From positions 6,510,001 to 6,574,000 of the forward strand of contig JAQQWL010000011.1 in NCBI GenBank assembly GCA_038363925.1: 64,000 nt of DNA, given 5' to 3'. A program made the position numbers and the translations under genes. The notes below the pieces were generated by a model that was given only the letters and a program-made list of their open reading frames with translations, was not told the origin of the DNA and searched no databases. Each line of letters opens with the position of its first letter. The stretch's first letter is position 1. The stretch comes from Apiospora phragmitis (lineage: Eukaryota > Ascomycota > Sordariomycetes > Amphisphaeriales > Apiosporaceae). This document shows, piece after piece, positions 1 through 11,437 of the stretch.

Positions 1-151
1 CCATGACTAAGGTCCCTTTCAAAGCCAGCAATGCCCCGATGTCCCTCCATCCAACTCCGGCAACCGGCATCGTTGACTCGTCATCGATTTTTTGAGAGAA
101 AAGGAAGATTCAAAACGTTTACTCCGACGGCCTATCGTCTGGCCCGTAGCC

Positions 152-3100
152 CTATGACTGCCCGGCTAGGTTGAAGTGCATGATGGCGTCCCTAGTCCAG
201 TCATCGTCTTCAGCCCCCGGGCCTTCAACAGCGTTCATCATGCCCGTTTCGCGACCATCTACGCTGGGCAACCGAATCTGTGGCGTAGTTGCTGATTGCG
301 GCCGCGCATCACCACCAAGACCATCAAAGCCGCCTAAGTTGTACCCTTGGCCGCTCGGACCTGCCGCCCTGGTGTCGATAGGAGGAGGCAGCGTACTAAC
401 CGGCCTGCTGCTCTTAGCTGACATTTCCGCCGGCGGCAGTTCCGACATTTTGTTGATTTGGTGGTCGAACTCTTCCTGTTCTAGAATCTGCGGGGCATGT
501 TCCATGTTCCTCAGCGAACTTGCCCCTGGGATGCCCGAGCTTCGCAGGCTGCTGACACTAGCCCGATGAGCTTCGACTTGGGCGTCGTTCTCTAGCCCTG
601 ATGCGTCTCCATCTCGAATGTTGAACTGCGCGACGGTCCGCATCTTACGTGTCACCCAGCCGGCGAGAATCTTGCCACGCTGTTTCTCCGCAAGTCGACT
701 TCGGGGGAAGTCACCCTTGTTCACAAACGCGACAATGTCAATGATGATCTGGTGTTCGCCGAGGATGGCGTTGACAATGACCGGCACAATCGATGCTAGG
801 TACGCCTTGCGGGATACTTCGACCAGACCACCACGAGACCGCCGGCCTGGAATACAGCGCTGTTCTGGAGTTAGCAGGGTTTAGTAGGGGTATCATAAAT
901 ACAAGACACTCACCAGCCGCTAGGGACGATGTTGCGATGGCATCGCTCCACCGATGCCTCTATGTCCATGGGGAAATGGCTGAGGCCGTTGATCTCAAAG
1001 GTCTCGCCAATGTTGCCAAGCACAAATAGCACTTGCATATCAACCTGCGCACCGCCGGGTCCGATAGGCCGACTGACACTATGCAGGAAGCCGAGGTCGC
1101 CAGTGCGTACATAACTGATGTTCGGGTCGCCATCAATGGTCCGCCCATCGAAGCGTTCGGCATCGAACGCATCCCTGGAGCCATAGAAAGACTTGACGCA
1201 AGCTTCGGAGTCGACCCAGATATCACCATACTCACCATCATGGCAAAGCAACCGACTTTCGGGGTTGACAATGGCAATCTGTGTCGACACGGGCACCATG
1301 CCGGAGTCCTGAACAAGAAGTGCCTTCGGATCACTCTCCGGGTCCACAGGCATAACCAAGCCCCTTCGCAACGCTCGCTGGTCAAGCCACAGTTCAATTG
1401 GCTCGATACACATGTAAGATCTCGATGCGACCATGGGATTGAGCACATGCGAGTAGACGGTATTGATAGCCGTTCTATCGAGTCCAGTGGCTGCGAAATG
1501 AAGCCGCACTTTCTGGAATACATCGACGCGTGGTCGTCCATCCGCCGAAATCATCATGTTCTTCAGCTCATGCATCGCAAAGCCCTTGCCAGGCATCACA
1601 TTCATGGCATGGTCCAGCATTTGGGGAGTGGCGTAGGTGTCCTTGATCTTATACCTGCTGAGCGTCAAGAAAAGCGAAATGGGGTTCTGCGCGAATTCGA
1701 CGGGCGAGAGCAAGTATGTCGGGGTACCGATATAAATGCCCATAAGGCATGAATGAATGAAGCCTAAGCCTGTGGTGCTTCGGACGCATCCAAGAACCGG
1801 CCGTGAACTGGTCATCTGACACGTTTCCTTTTGGACTTTGCACATGCCCAGTATTGTATCATGACCGAGTTGGACAGCTATCCTGCGTTGATCGGGTGTC
1901 CAATATGTCCAAATAATCGCAGGGTAACCGTGCTGAATCCAGGCTGGGTCCATCGTTATACCAAGGTCGCGGAGGCCATTGTTCTGTTTCGGCGGCTTCG
2001 ACGTGTTGTAAACACTCGGCACAGCAATCTTGAGGACTTGTGCAGACTGCTTAATGTGTTGCGTAATCGGTTTCGTCTTGAGCAAGTGGTCGACTTCCTG
2101 ATTGACTAAAACGGCCTTTACGCCATAGTCAGCAATCAAGTGCAGGAACGCCGGCACATCTTCGTTGAGTCGTCGCTCGTCCATGGGGCAGCCGGGATGA
2201 CGACTGCGCCTATATTGAGGCAAGCATGGACTGCGAACACGAAATCCTCAGAGTGTGTATACATCAGAATGACGTGATCTCGAGGGCGTATCTTCACTTT
2301 GTTGCGAAGATACATGGCAACAGCCGCTACTCGGGTGTCGAACTTCCTCCAAGTGATCCCTTTGCCCTCTTTCCCGCGCCCGTCGATGGTGCACAACGCG
2401 AGCTCTTCTGGCTGCCTTGCTACCCGCCATTGGATAAGATCCGTGATGCACGAGAAGTTGTTCAGAGGTGTTGAAGTTCTGTCATCGATAACAACTTCCC
2501 GTCTGTCGATACCAGAGTATTGCTTGTCTGCAGGACCCAGTATATCCTCTCTCGAATCCGAGGCGATAGGTGACCAGATTCCACCATGGGATCTACCCCG
2601 ACGGGTAGATTAAGCACAGCATGCTCAACGCCGAATTTCACATGGACGCAGGGCAGGTTACCAAGATCAAACTCCTTCCGGCACAGCATGTTACCGATCT
2701 CCCTACGACCGTTCTTCACCACACGCGGAAGCGAGTTGGGCGCCGTGATCATGACACAGTACACTCTCAAGTGATGTTCCTGCATTAAGACATCCATGCA
2801 TTTCTCAGATATGGAATCCAACAATGCGGTGTCCAGCTGCCTAGGCGGGCCACCGGATGTCGTAGGAGCTGTGGATGCCGACGTGGACTCCAATACTACA
2901 ATCGGCAGATGCTCGTCGTTGACATATACGTCGAAAGCGGAGCAGTCGTAGACTTGTTTCGAGAGATTCCGGAGGATGCTGACGACGAGGTGCTGAACAA
3001 AGAAGTAGCGATGCTCTGCGACTTCGTGACCGTGCTCGACCCATTCCACCTTCTGTCTAATGCGGTCCTCGTACAGACCGAGCACAAAGATTTTGCCTTC

Positions 3101-5858
3101 AATAACGGTTCCGAGGAGGCCGGTTCTCAAGAACTCAGGCTCCACGGGGGTCGGTGTTGGGTCGCCCGGTTCAAACTTGTACGGACGCGCATGAAAGATC
3201 TGCTCCGTGTGCTTTGGTAAAGCCCAGAAACCACCGGAGAGGGAAGGCGAATCTACCCAGATCTCGCCAACAGAATGAGGGGACGCTAGCAGGCCAGTCT
3301 CGGGATCTACGACACAAAGCGTAGCGTCCGGGATGGGGTACCCGAATGCGCCTACGCGCACGGTACCTGGCTCTGTCGACGCCTTTTTCCTCGCTTCATC
3401 CCCAATGGCAACGACGACCACTTCGTTCGTCTTCAGCGCTTCCCGGTCAAGGAGAGCCTCGCCAAGTTCATTCTTAGCAACCTGTTCCTTTGTTGTAGTC
3501 GTGCCCCCACCAAGAAGACTACCAAACCCATTTGATGGTGCAGACTTCTCTTCCTCCTTCTCCTTATCCTCATCTCGGTCCGTGTCGCTTTCGGATTCAT
3601 CGCTCAGCTCAAGCTTCAACGGACAGCCCATGCGTTCCTCTCCACCGAGCCAGTCTCTTGTGCTAATGACCATACCGCCATGCTCGGGCAGACACAGCAT
3701 TGGCGCCACAACCTCCCGAGCACGAGCGTTCCGGAGTGGTCGTAGCCAACGATCAGCCAATACTTCGTGGAACTCGCTGTCAACGGTAAGAGTGTCTATG
3801 AGGCAAAGCTTTACTGATTGGAAATTTGGTTCCGTGCCCTTCTTAAAGTTTCGCGTGGTCATTGGATCTTGCTGGTAGTTGAAGGCAGCCAATCGGAGAC
3901 CCGGATAATCTGCGACCATCAGAGTCGCTTTGTACTTCGTGATGAGATGCGCGTAAAGTCCAGGGACGCTGACCGCCTTATTTTCAAGCCATACCGTCGT
4001 GTGGCCACTGTAAACATTGAGTAAGACACCAATAATCATGCCTATACCTTGACGAGGTATCTAAGTACGACAGGAGAATCTCGCTGCTGGCACCGCCGCC
4101 AATAAGGCGTCCGTTTTTGTCCCGCAAGGCACGATTGAATGTGTCCCCGGGTCCAATATTTGGCACAGCGGATGTAATGGCACTCATGCATGCCATTTGG
4201 TGCATGATGGTGCGGTGGCTCAGAACCACGCCCCTGAGATCTCCGGTAGGCGCTCGAGAGAATTCAATGTACGCGAGATCTGGAACGGACAAGGGGGCAC
4301 ATCGTCCTTCTTTTTAGGGTGATAGCTGCCAAATTCGTTCGTCTTCCACCATTCGACCCCCTTGGGCCAGTTTAGCTTCTGAGTAGTGATGTCCCGTTGA
4401 AAGGCTTTTAAATTGTTGTCGGTGGTGAGCGCAAGATGCGCTTGTGTAGACGTTAGTATAAGATTTAACTTCTGATAATCCTGCAAGTCGTTGATAGGCA
4501 CAGCCACAACACCGGCAATGAAGCAACCCAACAAGGCTATTGCGAAGTCGATGACTTCGGAATCACGATATATGAGCGCGACTCGGTCTCCACGATACAG
4601 CGAGCTCTTATCACGGATGACCTGAGCGACCTTCTCAGCGCGAGATGCCAGTTTGTCCCACGTGATGGAGGCTATTTCTTTGCCTTTGGCATCTAGAACC
4701 CAGTAGGCCGGCAATTTCGCAGTTGTTCTACCGCGGTGCCGCAGGACGGCGGCAATATTGTCGAATGCGGACATGGGAGTGCTCTCGTCATGAGGATCAT
4801 GTATCGCAAAGGGCACTTCACGCGGTTCCAGAGGCAGCTGGTATTGTAGCGCTTCAGGAGGCGGCAAATCGTTCGCGGTAAGCATAGGAGGGGCCATAGC
4901 AGCTGTCGGGGGAAAAAGCGTCACTAGACGAATATCTTTGCGCGCCTCCGCCATACTCAGCTCCGGGCGTCTGGTCACTGGCCTGCTGGCCAGTAAAGTC
5001 AGAGAAGTATCCCTGAGAGTCTAACATGGTCCCCGTCCTGCTGTCGTATTGGTTGGGCGGTGGCTGCTGGCCGTAGCCCCCCTGAAACTCGGGTCGAAAA
5101 TGCATAGTCCCCAGACACCATGGTACCGGAGCGCGTCGGGGGATCAGAGCCCATTGTATAGGAAGGGCCAGCGTTGAGAAATAAGGAATCGCGGGCTGAC
5201 AGGTCGGGTCGGTGTTCTGCCAGAGGGCCCCCTGGCCTCATCAACCCTGCGGGATGATCGAAGCCATAAGAGTGACTCGAGGCGGGAGGGCCAGATGATT
5301 GCGGTCGCCAGTCTGCTTGGGGAATATGACTCGGTGGCGCATACGGAGCGCCGTGCTCGGGGGTATTGGAGCTCAGAGCAGCCAGTGCGGCACCACGGTG
5401 CCCATCGCTCGAGACATAAACATCGTCGTCGGGCGCATGTATTCTCAGTCCGCCTGTTGGTTTTGCCACTTCTTCTCCAGGGACCATGAACTGTGAAAGG
5501 AGTTGTGTGCGACGCTTCTGGAATCTAGAGTAGTTTCGATAAGTTAGATTGGTCAAATGAGACCAGACAGCCAGCCTCTGGCATTGCATAACGGCCCCAG
5601 ACGAGGTCGACGAACGTACCCTTTCTCCGTGATATCTCCCTCCTATATATGATGATAGAGCATGTCAGCATCGTGCTGCGACTTGGGCCAGTCATTCGGG
5701 GAGACAGCATGGCTTTCGACCTTACCCCGCTAACTACAGCGAGGGAAGTCAAGCGGCGCGGATGGAGGACAATGCAAGATGGGAAAGGAAGTGCTTACCT
5801 CCAGCTCCCTTTCGAGCTCGTCGAGCTTCTCCTGCAGGTTGGGATCGAATTGCGCCAT
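152..5858 (-). CDS. CPS1: CPS1/DIP2-like protein: DMAP1-binding domain plus two adenylate-forming domains
   Basis: Exons 5858-5799, 5642-5620, 5524-914 and 859-152 (stop TAG); introns have GT..AG ends. The first three exons join to MAQFDPNLQEKLDELERELE, then EGDITEKGFQKRRTQLLSQF, a classic DMAP1-binding domain, which fixes the start. Two AMP-binding (acyl-adenylate-forming) domains follow at about residues 270-830 and 1050-1650. The first has SRAPTGDLRGVVLSH in place of the usual ATP-loop; the second has RTGDLG. The family includes Cochliobolus CPS1 (a virulence factor) and yeast/animal Dip2, linked to lipid (diacylglycerol) metabolism; the substrate here is unknown. The frame is broken by seven single-base indels near 825, 2185, 2536, 4051, 4293, 4908 and 5097, mostly in C/G or A runs. 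Correcting them (three insertions, four deletions) gives 5,403 nt, or 1,800 aa. I read these as consensus errors, though a recent pseudogene is possible. Confidence 0.9.
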
Positions 5859-7389
5859 GGTGTTGCGCGTGTGCGTTCCACAAGCAGGGCGCGCCCGTGT
5901 AGGTAGAGTTGATGGTGGATTTTGGTGGACCTAAGAATTCATCCAAAGGGTTGCGGCGGCGACGCTGTGACGTAGTGGGTGATAGGCTCAATTCAATTGA
6001 GGGAGAGCCGGCAACAGCAACAGCAACAACGACTTGAGGTTGGTCTCACACAGCAGTGCAGCAGACGTCAGGTATCAAAGGGTATCATAATAAGAGAAAG
6101 GCAGCACTGCTAGTCCTGGCCAAAGAGGGTGGCCTTCTACGGAGCAGGAGGAATCAGGTCAATGACGGGCCACATCGACTTATTCCCGCGAATAATGAAT
6201 GGACCTCACCGAGAGAGACAGAGAGAGAAGAGGGAGGGATACGGTACAGCTAGTGTCGGCGAGTTGAGAATCGGCTGTCAGGGCAGAAGTCAGGGGACCC
6301 AATGGATAATAACAGGCCCTAAACCCGATGGGTACTATGGCCTTGGGCGGAACGGCGGCTGCTGCAATTTGATTGGGCCATGGGCATGTACGGCACCTCG
6401 TGTTGAACACTGCAAAACCGGCTGGCCACCTACATCAGTCACCTGCCATGCAGTATCTCCAGATCGCAGAAGGCGAGAACGAGACAGTTGGGTTCAAATG
6501 CGATTGCAATCGGCCACATACCCAGATCCTGGGTCCTGTCATCCATGTCCTGTCGATTGGAAGATTGAGGTGGGAGGTTGTTCAGGAGTCGGAACCTCTG
6601 GAACAAGCACAGACCCATTCCATGCATTTTTCTTTTCTTGCACTCCGCCAGGAATCTTAAAAGGGGTAGATAAACACCATTGCCATCCACGGTGCTCATG
6701 CTCAAATCCAAGGATCGTGCAATGTGAGGGGTAATCTAATCCACGTGTTTCTGCCTGTCGCTTCAATGACCATTTCAGAAGCCTTCCTCATAATTCTACG
6801 CCATAACCCTGTCTGTCGGCTTTGTTTGTTGTACTAACATAGACGCCAGGCATCTGTCACATTCAAAGAGCTAGCAAGTCTCGTAAACGGCTGTCAATGT
6901 CAGAATGCGAGTCCTCTCAACCGAAGCTCTTGCAAACCCTTGTCCTCGACCAGGGTGTAGGGCAATATTTGAGGGCATTGATCAATCGAGCAAACAAAGC
7001 GACCTTACTTTGGCTGGGCCAATCCAATGGTGCCTTTGTCCTTGGTCTCCCCGGCTGGCTTGGCCTTCATACAAGAGCTTTCATCGGGTGCCATGATGTG
7101 ACGGGCTCCATTGTTATTACTGAACAATTGCCATGTAGTGTGTTTGTTACAAAGACAGTATATAATAAATGCGTTAGCCGGTCAGATATATGGCGGATCT
7201 CGGATGACGAATACATCAGGTCAAAAAACACATTACTTTGTCACTCGTCGGCAAGATCAGAGATCCGGTCATCGCAGCGGGATACTCTTTTCTCCTTCAC
7301 TGTGACCGCCAGAGACCTAACTGGGGCCCGCTGGAAATCACAGTGACGTGACACAAGAGCAATTGGAAGAAAGAGGACCACCCGCCGCC
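5859..7389. other. Divergent intergenic/promoter region
   Basis: Non-coding space between the divergently transcribed CPS1-like gene and the plus-strand gene at 7390. It should hold both promoters and 5' UTRs. A short CAACAG/CAACAA run lies at about 6009-6032 and a GA-rich run at about 6209-6237. I see no convincing gene or RNA. Confidence 0.6.
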
Positions 7390-9886
7390 ATGGCCCAGCA
7401 TCTTGATCACGACCAGGCTGTGGACATGTACAACCAGGGCGAGGACTTTCTCGATCAGACCAACTTCGACAATGTTGAAATACCCGGACTGAAGTTTGAG
7501 ATTGAACCAGAGGAGTCGTTAGAAGGGCTTTATTCTTTTGACGACACAAATGGTCTCGGCCTCTATTCTTTCGATAGCGCAGATGGTCTCGGCGCTGGTG
7601 AGCCGGGGCCGGATGTTCTGGCCGATTACAACATTCTTCAAACATCCGGTAACGAAGATCTGTTCTCAGATCTGCTTCACAATGAACAAGTAGATGGAAT
7701 GGATGCGGCTCCGGCGTACACACAATTTCAGCCACAGGAATTCCAAAGCTACGTGGCGCCAGGCCCATTCAACGAACAACCTGCGGAGCAGTCTGGCCTC
7801 ACCCAATATACACAGGCCTTCTCCATGGAGGCTCCAAAGGCGTTCAGCAACACTAACACGGCTCGCAGAAGCCTTCCATTGTCGGTGGACACGGGGGAAG
7901 CCAGCGCGTATGATGCAGACCGATATGACGGGTTTGAAGAGTCTGATGCCTCAATTCCGGTTGGCGAGGGGCCGGTCCCGAAATATAGCCCGTTAGATTG
8001 CCCAATCCAAACGGTCATGGTGAACGACGGGCAGGCGCACACTCTCAGACGACGTGGCAGCACGCCGCTTGCCCCAGGCAAGATCAGACGCAATACGCGT
8101 CGGAAGGGCGACCAACCCGACCCGAAACTCTTGTCGGAAATGTACTACGGTGCACTACCACCTCAAAAGGAGGTGGGGCCCTATCCAGAAGAATGGCAAA
8201 CCGCTATTCTCGTATAACCGGCATGGCGAAGTTACAAAAGGTAGGTGCTTCGAGATAAAGGAGATGCGCTGGTATATGTTCAACAACCCGTCGGGCCGCC
8301 AACTACAAGGTAAGAGCTGGGTCAATCGACCTATCGAGCCTGGTGAGGTCCGTAGGAGCCATGTACGCCGTTCGGGCTTAACTCTTTGGATTGGCTGGAC
8401 TCCTGCTCAAGCGAACGACCGATATCCCAATGGCGACTCCAACAAGTGTAAGTTGCGGGAGTGTGCGTTTGACTCTCGGAGCATCAAGACTGGTGATCCT
8501 CGTGTTGTTTTTGACGAGAGATGCAATGAAAAGGGAGACGCTGTCGACCCTTACTACAATGCTGCATACTGCCATCTCTACTGCGTTGAGAAGCACTTCA
8601 ATTTGATGCAGCTAGCTCACGTTCTTGACGTGCGCTTAGACGACAGAAATCTCGACAAAGAGGAGCGAAACTTGTCAGCCTTGAAGCCAGAAGAGTACGA
8701 CACTTGTCGAAAGTGGTTCGAGAGCTCATGGCCGAGATATCGTAAGTGGTACAATAGCGAGTACATTCCCGCGAAAGATCGCCGAGAAGCGGCAAGGAAG
8801 TACTCGCCGTCAGCGGCAGTTCCTGCTCCAGCTGTAGAAGACTTTCGGGAGTGGGAACATTCCCTGACAAGTAGTCTAATGGAGAAGAGCATAGAGCTGG
8901 AGTCCAAGGGAAAGGCCAGTCAGAGAAAACGCAGGCGGATAGTTAAGCCGGACAGCTGCGACAGGGACATGCATCGGGGTGATCTCGATTTCGCAAACGC
9001 AGCTAGGCACAAACGGGCCACGCAGGGGGTCGGTTACGTTTGGGACGATTTCCAACGGGAAAAGCGCAAACGTCAGGAAGAGAACTGGGAGAGTTTTTAT
9101 CCTGGTCTCAAGCCACAGGACATATCAGGCCCAGGACAGCAAATGGGCCCCCTATGCCAGCCGCCTCACTGGATCATTGAAAGCACATTATCATCGCGTC
9201 CAGGCAAAAGGTCGCGTCTCTCCGACGACGAATCAGGACCCGGGGCAGAACCGTCGCGTCCCACCAAACGACCGAGGCATCAAGCCAGCAATGGCATGGC
9301 TATTATCGAGGAGCACCCATCGCGTATCTGGACCCCGGAGACAGCTCCGTATGCCGAGCTGCCGAAGATGGAGCCCCTGGATTACTCGGCTGGTATGCAG
9401 TACGCAAGCGAATTGTTGGTGGATGGCACGGGATTTGCTTATCAGCCTCCTTATGAAATGCCCGGTATGCATCCGTTCTCAGCCATGAACCCGGAGCAGC
9501 TGCAGAATCTAGGCCCAGATACAGTGGATGCTGTGATGGCTGATGGTACCTCCCTTAATCCTGACATGTCCCTCTACAACTTTACATCTCAAGATGATGC
9601 TATGGGTTTCAAAGAAGAAGATGAAGAAAACGGCGGCGGCGGCGAACCAGAGATCAAGGAGAGTTGTAATGACTCTTCATCAGAGCTATACAAGATCCCA
9701 GAGTATAAAGCTCCTGAGGAGGTGAAGGCTCAGGGGGCTGCCGATTTCTACTCGTTCATTAACCAGGAGGATAGTCCACCATTGTCACCGGGCAAGCGGC
9801 GGAAACGTGACGACGACAATGAAGAAGACGGTGGCAAAGGCGAACAACATGACATCAAGAGGCGGTGTAGTGAGTCATCGAGGTAG
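7390..9886 (+). CDS. Unrecognised, probably nuclear protein of about 831 aa
   Basis: The start is ATG at 7390 in a strong Kozak context (GCCGCCATGGCC); the stop is TAG at 9884-9886. I do not recognise the family. Residues 1-230 are acidic and low-complexity (for example EGLYSFDDTNGLGLYSFDSADG). They are followed by a basic patch (RRRGSTPLAPGKIRRNTRRKG), then a compact Trp/Cys-containing core (KRRWGPIQKNGKPLFSY, MRWYMFNNPSGRQL, LTLWIGWTPAQANDRYP, NAAYCHLYCVEKHFN). The C-terminus is charged, with likely nuclear-localisation signals (SPGKRRKRDDD, DIKRRC). The acidic region, basic patch and nuclear signals suggest a chromatin or transcription role, but this is inference. One extra base near 8164 breaks the frame; removing it joins LPP to KRRWGP and gives 2,496 nt. 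No intron is needed. Confidence 0.8.
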
Positions 9887-10644
9887 ACCAAACGTGCTTT
9901 GCAGGCGCAGGAGGTAGGTGAGTGTTGGAGGGGAGTGACGGGTGTCTACCCAAGCAAGGTAGGTTTTCTTTCATGTTTTGATACGCAGTTTCTCTGTTTT
10001 TCATTTGCTTAGCGTAATTGTTTCTACATAAATAAATAGATAGGCTGGATCAGAATGATAAAGCCAACCTTATCAAGAATTCCACATGAACAGTAATTCG
10101 TTTAGGTGATATTTTGATGCTTGTAGAGACTGCCCCTATCCCCCGGGTGAAACTTTCTATATCCAGATTCCTGGTGAATTGCCTAGGTAATTTACTTATC
10201 TCCCCAGAAATATCCCCTATAGGTAGATTATAACTAATTGTTAGATTCACAGCGCCAAGCGTGTGGGATTTACCCGTCACTAAGAATAGAAACGCTCCCC
10301 ACCAACTGGCCACTAAAGCTGTCAGGTAGCAGATCATGTAAGTCAAGAGGTTGAGGGCATTCAATCGCCCATTCCCTTCTCCACCCAGCTAGGTAGATAT
10401 TCAGCCAGCAGCAGCAACAGCAAAAGAAGAGGAGTGATGGGTGAGCGTTGGCGACGGCTGGCAGGGGTGCCTGTGATTCGGCGATGCTCTGCTGGAGATA
10501 ACTAACACCTGGAGAGAAGGCGATGGTATTTGATAGGTGCATGTGCCGTAGCATTGTACTGTAGCATTCCAGCGCTGCATAAAAGATGTGCCTGCTGGCC
10601 TGCTTGCCCATCCCACGTTGTACGTCGGGATCTATGTTCTGTGT

Positions 10645-10685
10645 TCTGTATCTGTATTTGTATCTGCATCTGTATCTGTGTTATC
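10645..10685. repeat. Degenerate TGTATC/TGCATC tandem repeat
   Basis: Alternating TGTATC, TGTATT and TGCATC hexamers are directly visible in the intergenic region. It is a simple repeat with no evident function. Confidence 0.8.
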
Positions 10686-11360
10686 TGTACCATCATCTGT
10701 ACTCCACAGCAATCGGCAGCCCGGCGTGGGGCACATTCTTGGGTTTAGTCCCAAATGGCCCAGGAATGCAGCAGCAAGCCAGAGAAGCCTCAACTACCTA
10801 CCTAAGGAAAACGAACCAACCTGCACCCTGAACAGGACAAGCTGAGGAATGATAGCAGAATGTTCGCAGAGCTGAGCTGAGTGACTCGCACAGCCAGCCA
10901 TACAAGCATAGTACATGCATGATGTCGTAATGCAACTGTACATTTGGAATATAAATCCAAGCCTCCAATCAATTGATGTCCTCTACGTCTACAAGCTAAG
11001 TACTCGTTGAGACCATGGTACAATTGGGGGATACATACATGTCTTGGTGGCCCTACATTGGCTTTCGTCTAATAAATGTTCACGGCGGGTAGAGTACGCA
11101 ACGCTTTTTGTGTTGTTTCACATACAACATCCCAATTAGTTCTTAAAAATAAAACAGCACTGAACATACTTCCAGAATCCCGTACAACAGGAGGGCGAAA
11201 CGGACCCAAGGGAAGGAAGGAGATCACGTGTAACCAACTCCGCCTGGCTGAACCTCTGGACGGACCTAAAGCGAAAGCGGGCTGGTGCTGGGCTCAGTTT
11301 GCTTGCACCAACGCGCGCGAGACAGCTGCTTATTAGTACATAGAGAGCTTGAACACACTG

Positions 11361-11381
11361 CCCCCCCCCCCAAAAAAAAAA
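11361..11381. repeat. Adjoining C and A homopolymers
   Basis: A run of eleven C is followed directly by ten A, about 55 bp upstream of the phosphodiesterase start codon. Lengths of such runs are unreliable in sequence that shows many homopolymer indels. Confidence 0.85.
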
Positions 11382-11437
11382 CCCACCCCCAGCCGGGCCC
11401 GAAGTTTTTCGAGAAAGCTTGCGCGAACCTCAACACG

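Larger units (their letters stand above)
9887..11437. other. Intergenic region without a supported gene
   Basis: About 1.55 kb between two plus-strand genes. It contains a polyadenylation-like AAATAAATAG at about 10030, a short TGTATC-type repeat at 10645-10685, and adjoining C and A runs at 11361-11381. A 104-codon minus-strand frame at 10050-10364 has no recognisable domain. The 3' part should be the promoter of the phosphodiesterase gene. Confidence 0.6.

Noticed and set aside
1033..1752. Long plus-strand open frame of 239 codons
   Set aside because: It is the antisense shadow of the CPS1-like coding sequence, which is clearly on the minus strand.
152..5858. CPS1-like region read as six or seven separate genes or as a pseudogene
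   Set aside because: Adjacent frames continue one known protein at single-base homopolymer differences, and correction gives a length divisible by three. Similar indels in unrelated genes favour sequence error.
10050..10364. Minus-strand frame with a hydrophobic stretch near its start
   Set aside because: It sits downstream of a convergent-free gene end, lacks any recognisable motif and is short enough to occur by chance.
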